Shown: piece by piece, positions 62,991 to 63,780 of the stretch
How positions within the stretch are numbered: position 1 is the stretch's first letter
Layout: every line of letters starts with the position of its first letter
DNA from: Norana najaformis
Taxonomy: Eukaryota > Annelida > Clitellata > Crassiclitellata > Hormogastridae
Direction: 5' to 3'
NCBI GenBank assembly: GCA_964023275.1
Contig: OZ029921.1
Span: 10,423,306-10,487,305 of the forward strand
DNA: 64,000 bases
Program-made: the position numbers and the translations under genes
Notes under the pieces: generated by a model
The model's database searches: none
The model's input: the letters and a program-made list of their open reading frames with translations, nothing else
What the model was told of the DNA's origin: nothing

Positions 62991-63530
62991 CGCCTGCCTG
63001 TCTGTCGTCTGTCTGTCTTTACCTACATATGCACAGGTTGGCAGAAAGAGCATAAGCACAGGTGGAAGTAGATCTGAGCAATTGGATAATTATGGGTATT
63101 GTTTACTCATGGTATGAAAAAGTTTGAAGTATGGTACCCCAGTCCAAAAAGTGTGGGTATAGATACCTCATGCCCCCAAAGATTATGCCTATGAGCTAAT
63201 GTAATGTAATCAAAACTAGGAACTAACCAGCTTTGCGCAAATTTGAGGTTTGTTTCTAGTTTTCAGATAATCAGACAAACAGGAAAGAGTGGGTAAGATT
63301 TGGTACTGCAAAAGTCCAGTGTTCAACGAGAACTTGTAGCAAACACACCAGAACAAACAGAAGCCACAAGAGAAGCTAAAGATGGCAGCGACTGACTTAC
63401 TTCTGTGATGTGTTGTTCTGCTGTGGACTGAAGTAGCATCGATTCCTTCTGACGCATCTACAAAGAACACACAAATGTTCAGCGCTGCAAGAACGCCAAC
63501 TACTATACTCTGGAGAAATAAGCCACACAT
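225..63530 (-). CDS. MEGF6-like multi-EGF secreted protein gene: 21 coding exons seen, 3' end outside window
   Basis: This is a spliced minus-strand gene. Coding exons, 5' to 3', are 63401-63530, 59712-59810, 42995-43117, 38931-39053, 30962-31090, 28361-28483, 27431-27568, 26406-26531, 20578-20720, 20143-20272, 18765-18967, 15539-15725, 14375-14500, 11537-11665, 10434-10562, 9495-9623, 8499-8800, 4191-4284, 2549-2680, 2034-2162 and 225-353. Phases match at all 20 junctions, and junction codons restore the family motif (for example the Asp opening DVNEC, or Pro before Cys-Pro). The product (about 984 residues so far) has a signal peptide (1 to about 24), a short EGF (44-77), six fibrillin-type EGFs (about 77-330) and 15 MEGF/laminin-type EGF repeats (330-984). 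From family knowledge such proteins are secreted or membrane-anchored adhesion or scavenger-type molecules. MEGF6 is the closest architecture but its N-terminal EMI domain is not seen. MEGF10/11 or a SREC-like protein is less likely because those lack a calcium-binding EGF block. No stop codon or transmembrane segment is in view. Confidence 0.9.
1157..1250 (-). mobile_element. CR1/L2-like LINE 3'-tail fragment
   Basis: A tail-like segment with repeated AATCGTAATCAT followed by the motif 'aaagc(a/g)cc(g)cttcaag ... catcagaggc(a/g)ct'. It matches the tails at about 43145-43225 and 49110-49180 by eye. Only the 3' end is present. Confidence 0.6.
1290..1560 (+). mobile_element. Degenerate CR1/L2-like LINE C-terminal fragment
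   Basis: The plus strand reads [15 protein letters not shown], a decayed form of the 'GP-LWNSLP-S-R' motif found near the C-terminus of CR1/L2-type polyproteins. A 3' segment matches the one at about 54415-54510 (CACCATCAGT..., then ATTACAGTGGCAC). It is inactive. Confidence 0.55.
2034..2162 (-). CDS. Exon 20: MEGF-type EGF repeat 14
   Basis: 129 bp, phase 1-1, residues about 899-941. It reads [10 protein letters not shown] at the start and [12 protein letters not shown] at the end. The N-A-T in LNNATC is a possible N-glycosylation site. The acceptor is TGTTTCAG and the donor GTATCA. The G left at the end joins CA of exon 21 to give Ala before Cys. Confidence 0.93.
2163..2548. other. Intron 19, nothing recognised
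   Basis: 386 bp of AT-rich intron between exons 19 and 20. I see no repeat or gene in it. Confidence 0.8.
2549..2680 (-). CDS. Exon 19: MEGF-type EGF repeat 13
   Basis: 132 bp, phase 1-1, residues about 855-898. It begins [10 protein letters not shown] and ends [12 protein letters not shown], one codon longer than the 129-bp sister exons. The donor GTATGT is strong. CNCSQ contains an N-x-S sequon, although the x position is cysteine. Confidence 0.93.
2681..4190. other. Intron 18, contains one perfect hairpin
   Basis: 1,510 bp. Open frames at about 3312-3820 on the minus strand show no domain I recognise. The only structured feature is a perfect inverted repeat at 3349-3386. Confidence 0.7.
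3349..3386. repeat. Perfect 15-bp inverted repeat with 8-nt loop
   Basis: CTGGGAGGTAACCTA at 3349-3363 is exactly complementary to TAGGTTACCTCCCAG at 3372-3386. The stem is perfect and the loop is 3364-3371. It may be a small foldback element or the product of a local inversion-duplication. Confidence 0.9.
4191..4284 (-). CDS. Exon 18: second half of MEGF-type EGF repeat 12
   Basis: 94 bp, starts in phase 0 and ends in phase 1, residues about 824-854. It opens [11 protein letters not shown] and closes [10 protein letters not shown]. The first half of this module is the end of exon 17, so here an intron cuts inside the EGF fold. The acceptor is AATTTCAG and the donor GTTAGT. Confidence 0.92.
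4700..4830 (+). mobile_element. CR1/L2-like LINE 3'-tail fragment
   Basis: By eye this resembles the tail at about 54415-54510: both have a CAATTGG or CAACTTGG start, a 'gatgcacca(c/t)c ... tgatga' stretch, then 'attactatcattattatggtgc'. No coding part is left. Confidence 0.4.
5434..5463. repeat. Perfect 12-bp inverted repeat with 6-nt loop
   Basis: GCTGGATCTTAT at 5434-5445 is exactly complementary to ATAAGATCCAGC at 5452-5463. It abuts the point where RTE-like coding similarity begins, so it may have formed during that insertion. Confidence 0.85.
5464..8260 (+). mobile_element. RTE-like non-LTR retrotransposon, 5'-truncated, frameshifted and interrupted
   Basis: Coding similarity starts near 5464 and includes the segment [15 protein letters not shown]. 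Reverse transcriptase motifs are seen in separate frames: [13 protein letters not shown] (motif A), [13 protein letters not shown] (motif B) and [10 protein letters not shown] (motif C, with catalytic YADD changed to YAND). The left part breaks off in the KLCLFKG segment near 6655. The matching continuation, [14 protein letters not shown], resumes near 7805, so about 1.15 kb lies in between. The 3' end is a (GAT)n run at about 8236-8260, as expected for RTE-type elements. It has many stops and frameshifts and is inactive. Confidence 0.82.
6656..7804. mobile_element. Unclassified 1.15-kb insertion nested in the RTE-like LINE
   Basis: It interrupts the LINE frame between KLCLFKG and [14 protein letters not shown]. 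No reverse transcriptase or transposase motif is seen. Possible target duplications are CATACT on the left and ACACT on the right, which is not convincing. Internal open stretches exist on both strands at about 7208-7495 without a recognised domain. It could be a non-autonomous DNA element or a retroelement remnant. Confidence 0.5.
8499..8800 (-). CDS. Exon 17: MEGF-type EGF repeats 10, 11 and first half of 12
   Basis: 302 bp, phase 1 to phase 0, residues about 723-823. It is the longest exon. Repeat 10 starts [10 protein letters not shown], repeat 11 starts [10 protein letters not shown], and the half-repeat is [12 protein letters not shown]. Repeat 11 has an aberrant end: [14 protein letters not shown], with three residues between the fifth and sixth cysteines instead of one. 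ECNHSC contains an N-x-S sequon. The donor is a perfect GTAAGT. Confidence 0.93.
8801..9494. other. Intron 16, contains a tRNA-derived SINE
   Basis: 694 bp. The SINE lies at about 9121-9345. The rest shows nothing I can name. Confidence 0.75.
9121..9345 (+). mobile_element. tRNA-derived SINE with (CAT)n tail
   Basis: The head folds in outline as a tRNA. The A box is TGGTGTAGTGGT (9132-9143), the B box GGTTCGAATC (9176-9185), and the candidate anticodon is CAT in CCTCATAACC. The body carries GACCTTGGACAAGT (9208-9221), and the 3' end is a CATCATCAT run at about 9327-9342. The body shows it is a retroposon and not a tRNA gene. Confidence 0.85.
9495..9623 (-). CDS. Exon 16: MEGF-type EGF repeat 9
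   Basis: 129 bp, phase 1-1, residues about 680-722. It begins [10 protein letters not shown] and ends [12 protein letters not shown]. The acceptor is TTTTATCAG and the donor GTAAGA. Its C-terminal loop, ACLCAPGW, also occurs in repeat 10, which suggests these two modules are recent duplicates. Confidence 0.94.
9624..10433. other. Intron 15, contains dispersed repeat family 2
   Basis: 810 bp. A copy of a roughly 170-bp repeat lies at 10030-10200. I recognise nothing else. Confidence 0.7.
10030..10200 (+). repeat. Dispersed repeat family 2, copy 1
   Basis: It matches 48340-48505 in the same orientation. Shared blocks include TCCTTATAGTCTTTTTC, GATGTGCATTCTTACA, a GGACCA(C)AGAACA segment, CAAATGT(T/A)ACTGCCCA and GCCAGTG(C/G)ACACATGG. 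It has no coding potential. The family is unknown to me. Confidence 0.85.
10434..10562 (-). CDS. Exon 15: MEGF-type EGF repeat 8
   Basis: 129 bp, phase 1-1, residues about 637-679. It begins [10 protein letters not shown] and ends [12 protein letters not shown]. The donor is GTAAGC. The leftover C joins the next exon's CT to give Pro before Cys. Confidence 0.94.
10563..11536. other. Intron 14, nothing recognised
   Basis: 974 bp. At about 11476-11510 the plus strand has an AATAAA followed by an A-rich run, which looks like a retroposed 3' end, but I see no coding body upstream of it. Confidence 0.6.
11537..11665 (-). CDS. Exon 14: MEGF-type EGF repeat 7
   Basis: 129 bp, phase 1-1, residues about 594-636. 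It begins [10 protein letters not shown] and ends [12 protein letters not shown]. The donor is GTAGGT. It has the same eight-cysteine pattern as its neighbours. Confidence 0.93.
11666..14374. other. Intron 13, contains a TIR DNA element
   Basis: 2.7 kb. A terminal-inverted-repeat element spans about 13361-14087. An open frame at 12936-13295 (119 codons, plus) has no domain I recognise and lies just outside that element. I see nothing else. Confidence 0.65.
13361..14087. mobile_element. Non-autonomous or decayed TIR DNA transposon
   Basis: The left end GGGTATAATGCGCAC (about 13370) is mirrored by GCATGCATTATACCTGAG (about 14065-14082) on the other strand. A related subterminal motif, CCTATGTATAAT(G/A)C, occurs near both ends (about 13440 and 14016). 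It is about 0.73 kb long. A minus-strand open stretch at 13668-13868 shows no transposase motif I recognise. Confidence 0.65.
14375..14500 (-). CDS. Exon 13: MEGF-type EGF repeat 6
   Basis: 126 bp, phase 1-1, residues about 552-593. It begins [10 protein letters not shown] and ends [12 protein letters not shown]. The module is one codon shorter than the standard 43. The donor is GTTTCC, which is weak at +3 to +5, but the phase and the cysteine pattern support it. The acceptor is GTTGTTAG. Confidence 0.9.
14501..15538. other. Intron 12, nothing recognised
   Basis: 1,038 bp of AT-rich sequence. I see no repeat or gene in it. Confidence 0.7.
15539..15725 (-). CDS. Exon 12: second half of MEGF-type EGF repeat 4 and all of repeat 5
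   Basis: 187 bp, phase 0 to phase 1, residues about 490-551. It begins [15 protein letters not shown], completing the module started in exon 11. Repeat 5 runs from [10 protein letters not shown] to [10 protein letters not shown]. Repeat 5 has CLNVC where the family has C-x-C, the same widened spacing seen in repeat 11. The donor is GTATGT. Confidence 0.92.
16269..16610 (+). mobile_element. tRNA-derived SINE, Thr-like head
   Basis: The A box is TAGCCAACTGG (16279-16289), the B box GGGTTTGAGCC (16322-16332), and the candidate anticodon loop CTTGTAA carries TGT. The body has AACCTTAAGCAAGT, similar to GACCTTGGACAAGT in the SINE at 9121. The 3' limit is uncertain. Confidence 0.7.
16741..17120. 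other. Pyrimidine- and CpG-richer pocket of unknown origin
   Basis: The base composition (C/T-rich plus strand, many CG steps) differs from the AT-rich flanks. It ends near a CTTATAACAATATTATTATA stretch. No reading frame is recognisable. It may be an inserted element or an LTR fragment. Confidence 0.4.
18190..18302 (-). mobile_element. DNA-transposon end, TACCGTATA-type TIR
   Basis: Read on the minus strand from 18302, it begins TACCGTATATACCCGACTAT and continues AAGTCG. This matches the left end at 35207 at nearly every position. Internal copies of CGACTTATA and its complement repeat inside. The opposite end is not found nearby. Confidence 0.7.
18765..18967 (-). CDS. Exon 11: MEGF-type EGF repeat 3 and first half of repeat 4
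   Basis: 203 bp, phase 1 to phase 0, residues about 422-489. It begins [15 protein letters not shown], then [18 protein letters not shown]. Repeat 3 has a divergent middle with different cysteine spacing from the standard module. Repeat 4 starts [10 protein letters not shown] and is cut after CEPA by a strong GTATGT donor. Confidence 0.9.
18968..20142. other. Intron 10, nothing recognised
   Basis: 1,175 bp. Short open frames around 19200-19565 show no domain I recognise. Confidence 0.7.
20143..20272 (-). CDS. Exon 10: MEGF-type EGF repeat 2
   Basis: 130 bp, phase 0 to phase 1, residues about 379-421. It begins [13 protein letters not shown] and ends GCPS, whose last base pairs with exon 11 to give Gly. 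The Cys-Pro that opens the module is at the end of exon 9. The donor is GTAGTC. Confidence 0.92.
20273..20577. other. Intron 9, nothing recognised
   Basis: 305 bp, the shortest intron seen, with a short AATATTATAATATT stretch near 20395-20415. Confidence 0.8.
20578..20720 (-). CDS. Exon 9: MEGF-type EGF repeat 1, transition from the fibrillin-type block
   Basis: 143 bp, phase 1 to phase 0, residues about 331-378. It begins (R)[10 protein letters not shown] and ends [11 protein letters not shown] is an N-glycosylation sequon. It marks the change from six-cysteine fibrillin-type EGFs to eight-cysteine MEGF-type repeats. The donor is GTAAGT. Confidence 0.92.
21197..21850 (+). repeat. Dispersed repeat family 1, copy A
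   Basis: It shares blocks in order with 58783-59345 and, inverted, 32183-32690: AAATCAATCATTAC, an ATT microsatellite, a TGTTATGG(T/G)(G/T)(T/C) block, ACTATCCTTA, TTCCGGCTATACATA, and a GAGAC-rich 3' part. It has no coding motif. This is a long unclassified interspersed element. Confidence 0.8.
23021..23272 (+). pseudogene. Unrecognised open frame, likely a repeat-derived relic
   Basis: 84 codons, including a plausible protein-like stretch: [20 protein letters not shown], then a VKEKG segment. The similarity to normal protein composition continues in other frames to about 23500, which suggests a frameshifted old coding sequence. I cannot assign a family. It sits in an intron on the strand opposite to the host gene. 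Confidence 0.35.
23616..24263 (+). repeat. 40-bp purine-rich minisatellite, about 16 copies
   Basis: The unit begins AGACAGAATGGGACATAGAC and continues AGAGAAAGGGACAAAACAAG. Units start at 23616, 23656, 23696 and 23736, followed by some shortened units. Variants switch CATAGA/CACAGA and AAAACA/ACAACA. The unit has no stop codon in several frames on either strand, so long open frames (up to about 243 codons) arise without being genes. Confidence 0.97.
24863..26166 (+). mobile_element. RTE-like non-LTR retrotransposon, best-preserved copy
   Basis: The order of motifs is [24 protein letters not shown] (RT motif 2), [13 protein letters not shown] (motif A), GVRQGCPLS (motif B), [10 protein letters not shown] (motif C, catalytic FADD intact), then the C-terminal [18 protein letters not shown] and [11 protein letters not shown]. 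There is one in-frame TGA near 25160 and one frameshift near 25381-25387. It is 5'-truncated, so no endonuclease is seen. The stop is at 26140-26142, followed by a GAAGAAG tail near 26160. It looks younger than the other copies. Confidence 0.9.
26406..26531 (-). CDS. Exon 8: fibrillin-type EGF domain 6
   Basis: 126 bp, phase 1-1, residues about 289-330. It begins [12 protein letters not shown] and has [10 protein letters not shown], which satisfies the C-x-N-x4-(F/Y)-x-C hydroxylation consensus. The six cysteines are in normal order. The donor is GTACGT. Confidence 0.94.
26532..27430. other. Intron 7, LINE fragment only
   Basis: 899 bp. A degenerate plus-strand LINE fragment fills about 26955-27340. 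I see nothing in 26532-26950. Confidence 0.7.
26955..27340 (+). mobile_element. Degenerate CR1/L2-like LINE C-terminal fragment
   Basis: Broken frames read [17 protein letters not shown] and [14 protein letters not shown], followed by a decayed C-terminus. These resemble the 'YL..L..-Y...R.LRS' and 'F..A....WN.LP' blocks of CR1/L2 polyproteins. Confidence 0.5.
27431..27568 (-). CDS. Exon 7: fibrillin-type EGF domain 5, degenerate calcium site
   Basis: 138 bp, phase 1-1, residues about 243-288. It reads [16 protein letters not shown], then [10 protein letters not shown] and [13 protein letters not shown]. The acidic Ca-binding consensus (D-x-D/N-E) and the hydroxylation motif are both lost, although all six cysteines remain. 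Two tandem acceptors six bases apart (AG at 27569 or 27563) are both in frame and would add or remove two residues. The donor is GTTCGT. Confidence 0.85.
27569..28360. other. Intron 6, nothing recognised
   Basis: 792 bp. I see nothing except a short stretch at about 27830-27890 that may be an old LINE scrap. Confidence 0.6.
28361..28483 (-). CDS. Exon 6: fibrillin-type EGF domain 4
   Basis: 123 bp, phase 1-1, residues about 202-242. It reads [22 protein letters not shown] and [14 protein letters not shown]. It carries the full calcium-binding start and hydroxylation consensus. The donor is GTAAGT. Confidence 0.95.
28484..30961. other. Intron 5
   Basis: 2.5 kb. A minus-strand LINE C-terminal scrap lies at 28790-28995. 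I recognise nothing in 28996-30961. Confidence 0.65.
28790..28995 (-). mobile_element. CR1/L2-like LINE C-terminal fragment
   Basis: The frame reads [16 protein letters not shown] and then LKAYLF, a typical C-terminal block of CR1/L2-type polyproteins. No reverse transcriptase core is present. Confidence 0.6.
30962..31090 (-). CDS. Exon 5: fibrillin-type EGF domain 3, without calcium signature
   Basis: 129 bp, phase 1-1, residues about 159-201. It reads [28 protein letters not shown] and [14 protein letters not shown]. The six cysteines are in order, but the D-x-D-E start and the hydroxylated Asn are missing. The acceptor is TGTGTTAG and the donor GTATTT. Confidence 0.93.
31440..31690 (-). 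mobile_element. CR1/L2-like LINE C-terminal scrap
   Basis: It reads [18 protein letters not shown] and ends RKLFSLS, a shortened 'WN.LP ... F...L' block. The evidence is weak. Confidence 0.4.
32183..32690 (-). repeat. Dispersed repeat family 1, copy C (inverted)
   Basis: On the minus strand it reproduces, in order, the block GACTGTGTTGCTG, TGTTATGGTGTATTGAAAAT, TTTATTTCCGGCTATACGTA, CTTGCCCA and the GAGACC-rich end ending near AGATCAAGAC. The same order is found in copies A and B. Confidence 0.82.
33968..34262 (+). repeat. Pyrimidine-rich low-complexity tract
   Basis: Irregular (TC)n, (TCTG)n and CTCTCT runs, including GTGTGTGTGTGT at about 34181-34194. It has no coding content. Confidence 0.85.
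34920..35190 (+). repeat. Degenerate tandem repeat, unit about 30 bp
   Basis: The motif GGGGACATGT(C/A)(C/T)TTT(G/C)... followed by CTTAT(C/T)T(T/C)ATG recurs about eight times with substitutions. It ends against a TIR-like sequence at 35207. Confidence 0.7.
35207..35607 (+). mobile_element. DNA-transposon end, TACCGTATA-type TIR, with interior
   Basis: The end TACCGTATAAACTCGACTAT continues AAGTCGAG and matches the inverted end at 18302. The interior is GC-richer and holds an open frame (about 147 codons) without a recognised transposase motif. No right-hand end is found in the next kilobase, so the 3' limit given is only the end of the open frame. Confidence 0.6.
37060..37930 (-). mobile_element. 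CR1/L2-like LINE reverse transcriptase fragment
   Basis: It encodes [10 protein letters not shown] (motif B, normally GSVLGPLLF), [15 protein letters not shown] (motif C, catalytic YADD) and [17 protein letters not shown] (motif D region). The frame is broken by stops. It is 5'-truncated near 37930, and the 3' part degenerates toward 37060. Confidence 0.8.
38931..39053 (-). CDS. Exon 4: fibrillin-type EGF domain 2
   Basis: 123 bp, phase 1-1, residues about 118-158. It reads [22 protein letters not shown] and [14 protein letters not shown]. The calcium-binding start and hydroxylation consensus are intact. The donor is GTAAGT. Confidence 0.95.
39945..39969. repeat. (TA)n microsatellite
   Basis: About 12 TA units in a row, uninterrupted. 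Confidence 0.95.
40390..42150 (-). mobile_element. Degenerate CR1/L2-like LINE
   Basis: Near 41300 the minus strand reads YADDTQ. Further 3' it reads [13 protein letters not shown] and [16 protein letters not shown], a C-terminal block. A frame near 41680 reads [13 protein letters not shown], from the motif-B region. It has many stops and frameshifts. The 5' limit is approximate. Confidence 0.65.
42995..43117 (-). CDS. Exon 3: fibrillin-type EGF domain 1, with an extra cysteine
   Basis: 123 bp, phase 1-1, residues about 77-117. It reads [12 protein letters not shown], then [10 protein letters not shown] and [14 protein letters not shown]. The calcium-binding start and the hydroxylation consensus are present. 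It has seven cysteines: an extra one directly follows the third, at the x position of C-x-N. The donor is GTATTC. Confidence 0.95.
43140..44610 (-). mobile_element. CR1/L2-like LINE with reverse transcriptase and 3' tail
   Basis: In order on the minus strand it has [14 protein letters not shown] (RT motif 2), [20 protein letters not shown] (motif A), [13 protein letters not shown] (motif B) and HQYAHDT (decayed motif C, normally YADD), then CNAPGLGVVLD-type and [14 protein letters not shown]-terminal blocks. It ends in an ATTACAATTACAAT tail near 43155-43145. It has several frameshifts. It is 5'-truncated at about 44610. Confidence 0.85.
45529..45754 (+). repeat. 98-bp tandem duplication, 2.3 copies
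   Basis: The unit starts at TGGAATCAGAGGACA(A/G)CCAA at 45533, 45631 and 45728 and includes AACTAGTCTAAGCC. Copies differ at only a few positions, so the duplication is recent. Confidence 0.95.
46030..46215 (+). mobile_element. CR1/L2-like LINE fragment
   Basis: It reads [18 protein letters not shown], matching the post-motif-C segment of the 37-kb copy ([14 protein letters not shown]). No other part is found. Confidence 0.6.
47555..47760 (+). mobile_element. CR1/L2-like LINE C-terminal fragment
   Basis: It reads [18 protein letters not shown], the usual C-terminal 'F+S.LK..LF..AY' block. The rest is lost. Confidence 0.5.
48340..48505 (+). repeat. Dispersed repeat family 2, copy 2
   Basis: It matches 10030-10200 in order and orientation (see that copy). 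It directly precedes family 1 copy D. Confidence 0.85.
48550..48757 (+). repeat. Dispersed repeat family 1, copy D (3' part only)
   Basis: It contains GACTTGCCCATGAGACCTCA and the GAGACC-rich stretch ending GACTACATTCCTGCAT, matching the 3' end of copy B (about 59190-59345). Confidence 0.85.
49105..49400 (-). mobile_element. CR1/L2-like LINE 3' end
   Basis: The minus frame reads [15 protein letters not shown] and [15 protein letters not shown], corresponding to [12 protein letters not shown] and [15 protein letters not shown] of the 43-kb copy. The tail GTAATTGTAATTTGACATTT is the same family. Confidence 0.8.
50110..50145. repeat. (CATA)n microsatellite
   Basis: About nine CATA units, just after a LINE-tail-like GGCGCTTTATAAATTTAG. 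A shorter copy of the same arrangement is at about 21085-21127. Confidence 0.9.
51910..52206 (+). pseudogene. Degenerate gag-like or ORF1-like reading frame of a retroelement
   Basis: An ATG-started frame reads [17 protein letters not shown] and then [17 protein letters not shown], a charged, coiled-coil-like composition. Three in-frame stops interrupt it. The preceding 400 bp, with AATAAA at 51675-51680, could be an LTR, but I cannot find a matching second LTR. The family is not determined. Confidence 0.35.
52807..52952 (+). repeat. 44-bp tandem repeat, 3.3 copies
   Basis: Units start at ACCACCAGAAATAATCCATA at 52807, 52851, 52895 and 52939. The first three are identical as read. A related but looser AGAAATTACC repeat is near 50855-50895. 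Confidence 0.95.
54230..54540 (+). mobile_element. CR1/L2-like LINE C-terminal fragment and tail
   Basis: It reads [20 protein letters not shown] and [16 protein letters not shown], then a tail with TGACTTGTGTATCACCAGCG. It resembles the fragments at 47555 and 1290. Confidence 0.65.
54541..55240. other. GC-richer, CpG-bearing pocket of unknown origin
   Basis: The 54541-54980 part has many CG steps, unlike the AT-rich flanks. It includes two AACCGGTT palindromes separated by two T at 54816-54833. Open frames exist but none is recognisable. It may be an inserted element or a regulatory region. Confidence 0.4.
55250..55990 (-). mobile_element. CR1/L2-like LINE 3' half
   Basis: Two minus frames read [46 protein letters not shown] and [17 protein letters not shown], ending LFLNSFPP. 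These are the C-terminal blocks after the RT core. One frameshift is near 55685. Confidence 0.85.
55991..56240 (-). mobile_element. RTE-like LINE C-terminal fragment
   Basis: The minus strand reads [26 protein letters not shown] and [12 protein letters not shown], the same C-terminal block as [18 protein letters not shown] in the 24.9-kb copy. It abuts the CR1/L2-like fragment. Confidence 0.75.
56975..57100 (+). mobile_element. SINE-like locus with tRNA-type boxes
   Basis: GGTTAGCAATTAGTG (A-box-like, about 56980-56995) is followed 30 bp later by GGGTTTCAATTCCCC (B-box-like, 57021-57035). There is no clear body or tail. Confidence 0.45.
57120..57330 (-). mobile_element. CR1/L2-like LINE C-terminal scrap
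   Basis: It reads [19 protein letters not shown] and LKTVLFHE, the usual C-terminal block. Confidence 0.6.
57519..57885. repeat. Degenerate AT-rich satellite-like repeat
   Basis: Motifs ATACTATGATGCAAAATGTC, CATATTGTAA and TGTAAAAT(G/T) recur with a spacing of about 35-50 bp and many substitutions. There is no coding content. Confidence 0.6.
58130..58690 (-). mobile_element. CR1-superfamily LINE C-terminal fragment, different from the L2-like copies
   Basis: It reads [41 protein letters not shown] and AYKIISEMK in broken frames. It matches the C-terminal end of a CR1/Rex-type polyprotein. It is not obviously related to the GP-LWNSLP group. Confidence 0.75.
58783..59345 (+). repeat. Dispersed repeat family 1, copy B
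   Basis: It shares all blocks with copy A: AAATCAATCATTAC, an ATT run, GCTGTTATGG, CTATCCTTAC, CTACTTCCGGCTATACATAC, CCCATGAGACCTCA, and the GACTACATTCCTGCAT end. It is the most complete copy at the 3' end. Confidence 0.85.
59412..59511. repeat. (ATT)n/(AGT)n microsatellite
   Basis: ATT and AGT triplets with few interruptions, just after family 1 copy B. Confidence 0.95.
59712..59810 (-). CDS. Exon 2: short EGF domain at the mature N-terminus
   Basis: 99 bp, phase 1-1, residues about 44-76. It reads (S)[31 protein letters not shown]. Six cysteines in EGF order with short loops, and no calcium-binding start. The last G joins exon 3 to give the Asp of DVNEC. The donor is GTAGGA. Confidence 0.92.
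60051..60365. repeat. 25-bp degenerate tandem repeat, about 12 copies
   Basis: The first units start GGGACAAATCTGTAAACAAA at 60057, 60082 and 60107. Later units are diverged (CAAATCTGTAGACAAAGCAG and similar). Open frames on the minus strand result from the repeat. Confidence 0.85.
61655..61760 (+). mobile_element. SINE-like locus with tRNA-type boxes
   Basis: CTAGTTAGCTAATTAG (A-box-like, about 61668-61683) and GGGTCGCATCCCG (B-box-like, 61726-61738). No clear body or tail. Confidence 0.4.
61800..61925 (-). mobile_element. CR1/L2-like LINE 3'-tail fragment
   Basis: It has AACTGTAATTGTAGT and then CTTACATAGTGCCTCTTAAG and CTCAGAAGCACTCT, the family tail pattern. Confidence 0.5.
62893..63018 (+). 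repeat. Compound (CTGT)/(CCTG)/(CCAG) microsatellite
   Basis: CTGT units are followed by CCTG units, then a CCAG block, then CCTG units again, then CTGT. The inner CCAG switch is sharp. Confidence 0.95.
63401..63530 (-). CDS. Exon 1: initiator Met and signal peptide
   Basis: 130 nt of coding sequence (43 codons plus one base), residues 1-43. The start ATG is at 63530-63528. The same frame is open upstream but has no ATG before a TAG at 63629-63627. The N-terminus [20 protein letters not shown] continues VFFVDA, a hydrophobic signal peptide with likely cleavage after VDA. A short polar linker rich in Thr and His follows. The donor is GTAAGT. The first 15 upstream bases also open with GTG, but GTG is not a normal start in animals. 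Confidence 0.88.
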
Positions 63531-63780
63531 CGTTGTCCACAGCACAGAACGTGATGCAGGTTGCTGAAGGAAACTCTGCTTCTGTCTTGCATGGACCGTC
63601 TGGGAGCCAATGGCGGATCTTTTAAACTACTTCAAGCAGCCACGGTGGAGCCAAAGCGGCTAGAGCCCCTTTGCTAGGCAATCACTTGAAACAGAAGAAG
63701 GCATAGACAACTAACTAGCCATTAAGTCAACACACCACCCATCCACCGAGGGGATGGGGCGGTGGCCAAACTGCAAACAA
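63531..63780 (-). promoter_or_regulatory. Probable 5' UTR and proximal promoter
   Basis: On the minus strand upstream of the ATG, an inverted CCAAT box is at 63607-63611 (GAGCCAATGG on plus), a TTTAAAAG TATA-like motif is near 63617-63623, and GGGGCGGTG (GC box) is at 63756-63764. The CCAAT and TATA order is unusual, so the transcription start is uncertain. Confidence 0.45.

Larger units (their letters stand above)
59811..63400. other. Intron 1
   Basis: 3.6 kb. It holds a 25-bp degenerate tandem repeat (60051-60365), a SINE-like locus (61655-61760), a LINE tail (61800-61925) and a (CTGT)/(CCTG) tract (62893-63018). I see nothing in 60400-61650 or 62000-62880, and no exon resembling an EMI domain. 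Confidence 0.65.

Noticed and set aside
59811-63400. A possible EMI-domain exon in intron 1
   Set aside because: No open frame here has the expected cysteine pattern, and exon 1 and exon 2 join in phase without one.
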